A stretch of 27,059 nt of DNA, from assembly GCA_029212425.1 (NCBI GenBank), contig JARGNC010000013.1:1-27059 (forward strand), given 5' to 3'. The stretch comes from Phycisphaerales bacterium (GTDB taxonomy: Bacteria > Planctomycetota > Phycisphaerae > Phycisphaerales > UBA1924). Each line of letters opens with the position of its first letter. Within the stretch, counting starts at the first letter, position 1. The notes under the pieces are model-generated. The model was given only the letters and a program-made list of their open reading frames with translations, was not told where the DNA came from and did no database searches. Position numbers and translations under genes: made by a program. Positions 7,394 through 12,679 of the stretch are shown here, piece after piece.

Positions 7394-8550
7394 GTGCTGA
7401 TCAATGTACAAAGCAAGTTGAGAGCAAACGCATGCACACACAGCACAGAACAAAGTCTCGGCTCGGATTCTCTATCATCGAACTCGTCACCATTCTTGTG
7501 ATGGCCGCAAGCGTCACTGCGGTGCTTGGTCCAGCGATGAGCCGCATGCGTACACAAATGCGGGGCATGACCAGCGAGGGGAATCTTGCTTCGATCGGTC
7601 AGATCAGCGCGATGTACGCAAACGATCATGATGATCGGATATTCACATTCACTTGGCGCGCCGGTGTTCCATACATCGATCTTGCTTCGGGAAAGGAACG
7701 CATTTCCACGACTGACCAAGAAGCCGCCTCTCGACAGGTTCAGAATATTTTGTACCGTGCTACGGGTCGTGTATCCGGTCGATATAAAATAAATTCCCCA
7801 TCCTCACGATTGATGCATCGGAGGTACTCGCACCTTGTGCTTGCTGATTACATGGGTGGGAGTGTCACGGATCCGATGTGGGCGGACCCAATGGATGCGA
7901 ATCAACTCAGGTGGCAACTCAACCCGCTTGAATACTCAGATGATGACCCCAACACACTCCCGTATGGGAATGGCATGCCCGATCTATCGGGATATGACGA
8001 CGATACAAACTGGCAACAAATCAGTATCCAATTGCTTTGGCCCTTTGCTTCGAGTTTCCAGGTTGTGCCCCATGCGTGGCAGCAAGACTTCGGGCCGCAG
8101 TACTATCCAATTGAGGACACGCCGCACCTGTTCTTTCAATCCTCGGACGGCATTGTTCTGGGAGAGCGTCGTTTCCACGAAGTCCGTTTCCCTGGCGCGA
8201 AGGTGCATATGTTCGAAGAGTTTGATCGCGAGCAAGCTGGATCGCCATACTTCGCATACGACCATGCGCGACCTGCGAAGCTGATGTTTGATGGATCGAT
8301 CAACACCATGATGAGCGGTCTTTCGCACAGCTCGGTGAGCCCGGATGATTATCTTTTCAACGATCTGTTGCCACATGATTCGAAGCACGCATTCGGAATC
8401 TGGGAACAAACCTATGTCCCGCTCGACACTTTCCCGATCCCGCTCGGAGGGCTGGGAGACAATACACACCTGAACCAACGCTTCCGCTGGACACTCCACG
8501 GATTGCAGGGCATCAACTACCCCCAGGGATTTACCAGACCGGGTCGTTGA
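7390..8550 (+). CDS. Prepilin-like protein, paralogue 3
   Basis: A protein of up to 386 residues. SRLGFSIIELVTILVMAASVTAVLG carries the prepilin-type cleavage site (G/F) and Glu5, again followed by a hydrophobic helix and the shared blocks SSEGNL-like (TSEGNLASIGQISAMY), ILYRATGRVSG, HRRYSHLVLADYMGG, PHAWQQD, DTPHLF, EEFDREQAGSPYFAY and PAKLMFDGSINTM. From ATG 7390 the leader is unusually long (about 27 residues before the cleavage glycine), and this ATG overlaps the previous stop. ATG 7432, preceded by GAGAG, gives a more typical leader and is a real alternative. The last gene of the prepilin block, it is closed by the terminator at 8576-8608. Function beyond a prepilin-like surface or secretion component is unknown. 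Confidence 0.78.
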   Translation: MSADQCTKQVESKRMHTQHRTKSRLGFSIIELVTILVMAASVTAVLGPAMSRMRTQMRGMTSEGNLASIGQISAMYANDHDDRIFTFTWRAGVPYIDLASGKERISTTDQEAASRQVQNILYRATGRVSGRYKINSPSSRLMHRRYSHLVLADYMGGSVTDPMWADPMDANQLRWQLNPLEYSDDDPNTLPYGNGMPDLSGYDDDTNWQQISIQLLWPFASSFQVVPHAWQQDFGPQYYPIEDTPHLFFQSSDGIVLGERRFHEVRFPGAKVHMFEEFDREQAGSPYFAYDHARPAKLMFDGSINTMMSGLSHSSVSPDDYLFNDLLPHDSKHAFGIWEQTYVPLDTFPIPLGGLGDNTHLNQRFRWTLHGLQGINYPQGFTRPGR

Positions 8551-8575
8551 TTGATCTGATCTGCACAATTGAAAA

Positions 8576-8608
8576 GCCCTCCCGGTGGTGGTCGGGAGGG
8601 CATTTTTT
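8576..8608. terminator. Bidirectional Rho-independent terminator
   Basis: A perfect 9-bp stem, GCCCTCCCG (8576-8584) with CGGGAGGGC (8593-8601), has an 8-base loop. The plus strand continues with TTTTTT at 8603-8608, ending the prepilin transcript. The minus strand continues with TTTTC (8575-8571), so the same hairpin can end the transcript coming from mraZ. Confidence 0.85.
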
Positions 8609-8841
8609 CGTTCCGAGTGTTGGGGGTGTCCACTGCCGTGGTTCAGTCCCTGACCTTGGCGCATCCTTGCGCCGGGGTCCCATCCTTGGTGGGGCGTAGG
8701 GGAAACGGAAAAACCCCTCACCTTCCTCAACTCGGTCCGGATTGTCTCGGCTCTCGTGGACTGGCAGGTACCACTCAAACCGACGCTTGTGCCATCGGGT
8801 GCGTCTTTGCAACCCTCAGGCGTGATTCATCTCCCACGCGT
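8576..8841 (-). ncRNA. Candidate structured non-coding RNA or 3' UTR downstream of mraZ, with GGA-loop hairpins
   Basis: Between the mraZ stop and the terminator are about 240 bases with no credible ORF. On the minus strand, three hairpins lie close together: 8679-8693 (CCCA stem, loop CCAAGGA), 8658-8673 (GGCGC stem, loop AAGGAT) and 8640-8655 (GGTCAG stem, loop GGA, one bulge). The first two share CAAGGATG at the apex. Nine GGA trinucleotides occur between about 8725 and 8580, and the region ends at a strong terminator. Repeated AnGGA in loops is the hallmark of CsrA/RsmA-sequestering RNAs (CsrB, RsmY/Z), but no known RNA family was recognised and no own promoter was identified. It may simply be a long structured 3' UTR of mraZ. 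Confidence 0.35.
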
Positions 8842-9294
8842 TCAGAGACTGCTGATCTTCTCCGCGATCTCGTGCATACGCGCGAGCTTGTCGTTGAACG
8901 ACGCTTGCCAGGATTCTCGGTCTCGGATCTCCAAGCGATCCCCCGCACCGATCACCACGATGTCGCGTGGGAGCGACAGCGTCTCGACCTGCCATGCGGG
9001 CAAACGGATACGGTGGTTCGCATCCACATCCACTTCCTCGGCGGCTGAGTACAGAATCGCATCCAGCTCGGACTGGTCCGGAGATGGTGTCAGCGACGGA
9101 GATCTCCGACCTGCTAAATAGAGTTCGTTGAACATCGAGTGGGTGTAGAGCCGAAGAGTCTTGGTCTGCGGCCAAGGAATGCAGAACCATGTCGCGCCGT
9201 CCTGGTTGGGATCCCAGCGATTCCGGAACTTTGCAGGGATCGCCAGCCGAGTTTTGGCGTCGATCGTCGCATTGGCTTGTCCGGTGAATGGCAC
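8842..9294 (-). CDS. mraZ: Transcriptional regulator MraZ
   Basis: A 150-residue protein with the two-fold AbrB-like architecture of MraZ: an N-terminal half beginning MPFTGQANATIDAKTRLAIP and a second copy around RIRLPAWQ at residues 95-102. MraZ is a ring-forming DNA-binding protein that represses the dcw (division and cell wall) operon and its own promoter by binding TGGG-type repeats. Here it is transcribed alone on the minus strand: the usual next gene, rsmH, is absent, and non-coding sequence plus a terminator follow. Its own promoter and a TGGG repeat operator lie 35-75 bases upstream. The start at 9294 matches the family N-terminus; no clear Shine-Dalgarno sequence is seen. The identification is secure; which genes it controls here besides itself is unknown. 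Confidence 0.92.
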   Translation of the reverse strand: MPFTGQANATIDAKTRLAIPAKFRNRWDPNQDGATWFCIPWPQTKTLRLYTHSMFNELYLAGRRSPSLTPSPDQSELDAILYSAAEEVDVDANHRIRLPAWQVETLSLPRDIVVIGAGDRLEIRDRESWQASFNDKLARMHEIAEKISSL

Positions 9295-9326
9295 GGGTTG
9301 GAGCCTCGATGGGGTTCATGCATGGG

Positions 9327-9355
9327 ATTATGTCCCACTTCGACCCACAACGCAA
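9327..9355 (-). promoter_or_regulatory. mraZ promoter
   Basis: Read on the minus strand: -35 TTGCGT (9355-9350), a 17-base spacer, and -10 CATAAT (9332-9327, 5 of 6 to consensus). The start site would be near 9320, giving a leader of about 26 bases. The promoter is embedded in the TGGG repeat array. Confidence 0.6.
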
Positions 9356-9368
9356 CCCGCTCCACCCA
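9334..9368 (-). promoter_or_regulatory. MraZ operator (TGGG repeat array)
   Basis: On the minus strand TGGG occurs at 9368-9365, 9347-9344 and 9337-9334, with a degenerate CGGG at 9359-9356. Steps are about 9, 12 and 10 bases, close to one helical turn. Known MraZ boxes are TGGGN repeats spaced by about 5 bases. The array overlaps the -35 and spacer of the mraZ promoter, so repression by steric block is the straightforward reading. Confidence 0.65.
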
Positions 9369-9423
9369 CAGTCCGTCATTTTGAGGATTGAATGTGGATA
9401 GTTTGATGCCAATTAAGGTCCGC

Positions 9424-9454
9424 TTGACACCGGTGGTGGGTATGTAAATAGAAT
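9424..9454 (+). promoter_or_regulatory. Candidate promoter of the flavin reductase-like gene
   Basis: A perfect -35 TTGACA is at 9424-9429 and TAGAAT (5 of 6) at 9449-9454; the spacer of 19 bases is slightly long. AATAGA at a 17-base spacing is a weaker alternative. Initiation here gives a leader of about 135 bases before ATG 9597, in which no clear ORF or known riboswitch was recognised. Confidence 0.45.
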
Positions 9455-9596
9455 AACCACAAATATTTGCGGGTCATTCGGCCTTGGTAATGGTGGAAAT
9501 GTGAAATTGTGAGAAGATGGAGAAGTTCAACGCATCGTGGGTCGATTTTGGGTGTCAGCGTCGTTGTGAGTTCTTTTGGTGCCTTGGAGTGACTCG

Positions 9597-10112
9597 ATGG
9601 ATGAGTCAGCACAGCATGTCATTGATGAGATGATCGCGCAGATCAAGCGCGGCCGTTATCTCATGACCGCGAGCTTCGACGGTTCACGAGCTGGGGTTGT
9701 GGTCGAATCCGTGCAGTGGTTGATGAACGATCCGCTCTTGATCGGGGTTTCGGTCCGGAAAGGTCACGAGATTGATCCATTGATTCGTGATTCGAGGTCG
9801 TTCGCGATCGGATTCATCGCTGAGAATGACCGTTTCATCTCCAGAAGATTTGGTCAGCGACTTAACGGCTCAGATTCCGCGATCTATGTCGAGGGGCTCG
9901 ATCCGTTTGAAACCCTTGAGAGCAAGAAGCTCGTCACTGGGAGTCCGATTCTCTCTCAATGCGATTCATGGATCGACTGCGAGGTCTTCCGCAGAGTCGA
10001 TCTCGAGAACGCGTTCGAGCTCTTTGTGGGAAGCGTGGTCGCGATCCGACATCAGGGTCAGAACATCGAAGTCGAACGCTCGCAAACAAGCGAAGTCCAA
10101 GCCGGACAGTAG
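9597..10112 (+). CDS. Flavin reductase-like (FMN-binding) protein
   Basis: A 171-residue protein of the flavin reductase-like, FMN-binding split-barrel type. KRGRYLMTASFDGSRAGVVVES near residues 18-39 followed by PLLIGVSVRKGHEIDPLIRDSRSFAIGF is the typical order: first strands of the barrel, the segment where flavin contacts lie, then the residues that move with flavin binding. Such proteins reduce FMN/FAD with NAD(P)H or act as flavoprotein oxidoreductases; the partner is not evident. ATG 9597 is chosen because GGAGTG at 9585-9590 sits 6 bases upstream; an in-frame TTG at 9576 lies upstream of this site. The gene converges on the glycosyltransferase gene with only 4 bases between stop codons and no hairpin terminator. 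Confidence 0.8.
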   Translation: MDESAQHVIDEMIAQIKRGRYLMTASFDGSRAGVVVESVQWLMNDPLLIGVSVRKGHEIDPLIRDSRSFAIGFIAENDRFISRRFGQRLNGSDSAIYVEGLDPFETLESKKLVTGSPILSQCDSWIDCEVFRRVDLENAFELFVGSVVAIRHQGQNIEVERSQTSEVQAGQ

Positions 10113-10116
10113 CGGT

Positions 10117-11289
10117 TTAGTTCAGCACAGAATCGATCACCGCTTCGATCTTTGCCTCAAACGATTCATATGAAAACCGCAATGCGTTGCTCCTGCAGTT
10201 GTGCGCCATTTGGTGCTGATCTGGGAGTCTTTGAATCGCGCGAGCAACTTCCGTCGCGTCCGGAAGATCGAAGAGGGTGCCTGTTTTGGATTCGATCACT
10301 GAATCGAGTGCGCCACCTGCACGGCGCGCGACGACCGGGAGCCCGCACGCTTGCGCCTCGACTGCTGTGATCCCGAAGTCCTCAATCTGCGGCTGAATCA
10401 ACGCGGAGCATTTCCGAAACAGCTCAAGTACTTGGGCATCCGGGATGTGTCCATGAAAGCGTACTCTGGGCTTGTTTTTGTATGCTTTGACGAGCGAAGA
10501 TGCGTGCGAACCCGTGCCGACGATGTTGATGGGGAGATCGAGTTCAATCGCGGCATCGATCGCGAGATCCACACGCTTGTACGGTTCAATCGCGCCAACG
10601 AAAAGCAACTCGCTGGCACGAGGCGCCTCAGGATCGCTCGGCGGCGTGAAATAATCGGTCCGAACTGGTGGATGAATGACCACCGCGTCGCGGTTGTAGG
10701 TTTTCTTGATCTCGCTCGCGATAAAGTGCGAGTTGGCAATGAACTGCGTCACCGTTGAAGCGGTCCGCAAATCCCAGTCTCGCAGCGAGTCGCCAAAGCG
10801 TTCAAGTCCCGCGGCTCGGAGTTTGGACTTGAGTCCAGGCTGCGTCGTGTATTGATCAGTCTGTGACCACAAATATCGAGCAGGCGCGTGGCAGTAGCAA
10901 ATATGCGGCACAGACTCAGGAGATACGAGTGCTTTGATTGCAGCGGATGATGTAGAGATGAGCAGGTTGATCGGACGCGACTGATGATCGGATTGGAGCT
11001 GGCGCGAGAGCTGATCGACGGCGTGTGGATAGCGGGGGAGCAACCAGCGACGGAGCGGAGATGGGAGCCGATTGAGATTCGAGGTGGTTCGAGGTACCGA
11101 ATCAATCGCGGGGGTGATGGGTTTGCTCGAATCAAACATCGTGTAGAGCTGGGTGACCCTTGCATCGGTATTCAAAAGGTGTGTCGTAATCGCATCGAGG
11201 ACCAACTCCCCTCCACGGCGAGCGACCAACCAATCATGCGCCAGCGCAACAGTCAAATTCCTGGTTGATTTGGATATAGAGTTGGTCAT
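10117..11289 (-). CDS. Glycosyltransferase family 4 protein
   Basis: A 390-residue GT-B fold glycosyltransferase. The N-terminal acceptor-side domain starts with TVALAHDWLVARRGGELVLD and contains ICYCHAPARYLWSQTDQY. The C-terminal donor-side domain begins at LLFVGAIEPYKRVDLAIDA and carries the E-x7-E retaining motif with E303 and E311 (EDFGITAVEAQACG, PVVA). The HAPARYLW-type block and the LFVGRLxPYKRVDLAI-like block resemble bacterial mannosyl- and related transferases of surface polysaccharide pathways (WbaZ-like), but donor sugar and acceptor cannot be assigned. It is divergent from the amidohydrolase gene with a short shared intergenic region, and convergent with the flavin reductase-like gene. 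No other polysaccharide genes are adjacent. Confidence 0.88.
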   Translation of the reverse strand: MTNSISKSTRNLTVALAHDWLVARRGGELVLDAITTHLLNTDARVTQLYTMFDSSKPITPAIDSVPRTTSNLNRLPSPLRRWLLPRYPHAVDQLSRQLQSDHQSRPINLLISTSSAAIKALVSPESVPHICYCHAPARYLWSQTDQYTTQPGLKSKLRAAGLERFGDSLRDWDLRTASTVTQFIANSHFIASEIKKTYNRDAVVIHPPVRTDYFTPPSDPEAPRASELLFVGAIEPYKRVDLAIDAAIELDLPINIVGTGSHASSLVKAYKNKPRVRFHGHIPDAQVLELFRKCSALIQPQIEDFGITAVEAQACGLPVVARRAGGALDSVIESKTGTLFDLPDATEVARAIQRLPDQHQMAHNCRSNALRFSYESFEAKIEAVIDSVLN

Positions 11290-11302
11290 TGGCGGAATAA
11301 CT

Positions 11303-11314
11303 AACCGTTCGGTT
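11303..11314. promoter_or_regulatory. Palindrome AACCG-TT-CGGTT in divergent intergenic region
   Basis: Two 5-base arms with a 2-base centre lie 14 bases upstream of the glycosyltransferase start and 54 bases upstream of the amidohydrolase start. It could be an operator, or a small hairpin in a leader. No second copy was noticed in the window. Confidence 0.3.
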
Positions 11315-11355
11315 GGGTCTATGCTTTCTATCTACAGGTCCTGAATACGATGAGT

Positions 11356-11360
11356 GAGGA
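11356..11360 (+). promoter_or_regulatory. Ribosome binding site deciding the amidohydrolase start
   Basis: GAGGA lies 7 bases before ATG 11368 but inside the ORF if ATG 11350 were used, and nothing Shine-Dalgarno-like precedes 11350. This favours the shorter protein. Confidence 0.5.
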
Positions 11361-11367
11361 TAGACGG

Positions 11368-12471
11368 ATGGCAGAGCAAACCCAGATATCGGCGGCGAAT
11401 CGTCTCGGACTCGATTACAGAGCGGAAGCGAAGCGGCTCGGGGATCCAGTTGTTCCGATCATTGACGGGCATGCTCATATCAATGGGAAAAGAGCCGCGA
11501 AGGTGTATCAGGAGGTTTGTGATCTCTACGGCATCGAGCGGGTGTATTCGCAAACCCAGCTCGCTCACGCAATGGATGTCAAAGAGGTGCTCGGAGATCG
11601 GATCCGTTTCGTTGCGATCCCGGAATACATGCACGAGGATCGCGCGTGGGCGTTTACTGAAGGGTTTTTAGAGAACCTCGAAAAATGGCACGCGCTTGGG
11701 GCGCGGATGGTCAAGTTCTGGGGCGCGCCTCGGCTGCGCGATTTTTCAGAAGCGATCGGTCTACCTCCAGAAGAGACTGTGCCGTTTGATTCGCCTTGGA
11801 GATTGAAAATCGCTCATCGCGCCAAGGAACTGGGGATGTCGCTGATGGTCCATGTCGCGGACCCTGACACATGGTTTTCGACGAGCTATGCCGATTCATC
11901 CGTCTACGGCACGAAGCACGATCAATATGAATCGCTGCATCGATTGCTCGACAAAACCGGGATGCGATGTCTTGGGGCGCATATGGGAGGGAATCCGGAA
12001 GACCTCGGATTCTTGAGCCAGCTTCTTGATCGTCATCCGGGATTGGTGCTCGATACCAGCGCGACCAAGTGGATGATCCGTGAGCTGAGCAAGCAACCTA
12101 CCAATGAGTTGGTTGAGTTTTTGACCAAGTACGAGGGGCGGGTCATCTTCGGTTCAGACATCGTTACCCATGATGATCATCTCGCTGCGAGCGATCCGGA
12201 CAATCCCGCGTTCGGCAATCAGCTGGCGAACAGCGAGCACGAAGCGTTCGAGCTCTACGCATCACGCTACTGGGCGCTGCGGACGATGTTCGAGACTCAA
12301 TACCGAGGCGAATCAAACATTGCCGACCCCGATCTCAAGATGTGCGATCCGGATCGCTTCGACGACATGAGCGCTCCTGCGCTGCACGGACACGCGCTCC
12401 CAGAATCAATGCTCAAGACATTGTACCGAGGTGCGTGTGAACACACGCTCGATGAGTGGTACGGGGCTTGA
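11368..12471 (+). CDS. Amidohydrolase-family metal-dependent hydrolase
   Basis: A 367-residue TIM-barrel amidohydrolase of the Amidohydro_2 (ACMSD-like) kind. IIDGHAHI gives the metal-binding H-x-H (H35, H37); later barrel ligands are visible as MVHVAD, the LGAHMGG histidine and FGSDIV aspartate. Such enzymes hydrolyse or decarboxylate small carbon-nitrogen or carboxylic substrates, and the substrate here cannot be deduced. The insertion around ADPDTWFSTSYADSSVYG and the C-terminal part after FGSD (about 100 residues) are longer than in minimal members. ATG 11368 is preferred to ATG 11350 because GAGGA lies 7 bases before it. The next 200 bases are the leader of the protease gene, and no terminator with a T-run was found after the stop. 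Confidence 0.85.
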   Translation: MAEQTQISAANRLGLDYRAEAKRLGDPVVPIIDGHAHINGKRAAKVYQEVCDLYGIERVYSQTQLAHAMDVKEVLGDRIRFVAIPEYMHEDRAWAFTEGFLENLEKWHALGARMVKFWGAPRLRDFSEAIGLPPEETVPFDSPWRLKIAHRAKELGMSLMVHVADPDTWFSTSYADSSVYGTKHDQYESLHRLLDKTGMRCLGAHMGGNPEDLGFLSQLLDRHPGLVLDTSATKWMIRELSKQPTNELVEFLTKYEGRVIFGSDIVTHDDHLAASDPDNPAFGNQLANSEHEAFELYASRYWALRTMFETQYRGESNIADPDLKMCDPDRFDDMSAPALHGHALPESMLKTLYRGACEHTLDEWYGA

Positions 12472-12520
12472 TCGGTGATCCGACGCTCAATTTGCGTTAA
12501 AAAAGCGATCTATGTGGAAC

Positions 12521-12548
12521 AGATCGGTTTCTTTGCTTGTACCGATCT
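12521..12548 (+). other. Stem-loop between amidohydrolase and protease genes
   Basis: AGATCGGT (12521-12528) pairs perfectly with ACCGATCT (12541-12548) across a 12-base loop. Only TTT follows, so it is a weak terminator at best. Its right arm overlaps the -35 of the candidate protease promoter. Confidence 0.4.
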
Positions 12549-12565
12549 TTGCGATCAGGTATTCT
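12537..12565 (+). promoter_or_regulatory. Candidate promoter of the protease gene
   Basis: TTGTAC at 12537-12542 (3 of 6), a 17-base spacer, and TATTCT at 12560-12565 (4 of 6). Initiation near 12572 would give a leader of about 108 bases that includes the stem-loop at 12641-12663. Weak match, position plausible. Confidence 0.3.
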
Positions 12566-12640
12566 GCCTGTCGTTTTTCACACTCTCGCATCATCCATCG
12601 TGGGGTTGGTGGTGTCGTTCACAACTCGATCTAGAAAAGC

Positions 12641-12663
12641 ACGCGGCGTCTCGCACGCCGTGT
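12641..12663 (+). promoter_or_regulatory. Leader stem-loop abutting the protease ribosome binding site
   Basis: ACGCGGCGT (12641-12649) pairs with ACGCCGTGT (12655-12663) with one G-U, loop CTCGC. The stem ends one base before the AGGAGG at 12665-12670. It could stabilise the mRNA 5' region or present the ribosome binding site. Confidence 0.45.
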
Positions 12664-12664
12664 C

Positions 12665-12670
12665 AGGAGG
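12665..12670 (+). promoter_or_regulatory. Consensus Shine-Dalgarno AGGAGG deciding the protease start
   Basis: AGGAGG touches an ATG at 12671 but stands 9 bases before ATG 12680, a normal spacing. The signal peptide beginning MRSCLALLS is complete from 12680. Confidence 0.75.
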
Positions 12671-12679
12671 ATGGTCTCT

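Noticed and set aside
8640..8673. GGTCAGG...GGCAG resembling the SRP RNA apical domain on the minus strand
   Set aside because: The universally conserved AGCAG is altered, the GGAA tetraloop is missing, and flanking pairs do not form.
8531..8812. 93-codon minus-strand frame downstream of mraZ
   Set aside because: It runs through the terminator hairpin and the end of the prepilin gene, and its translation resembles no protein such as RsmH.
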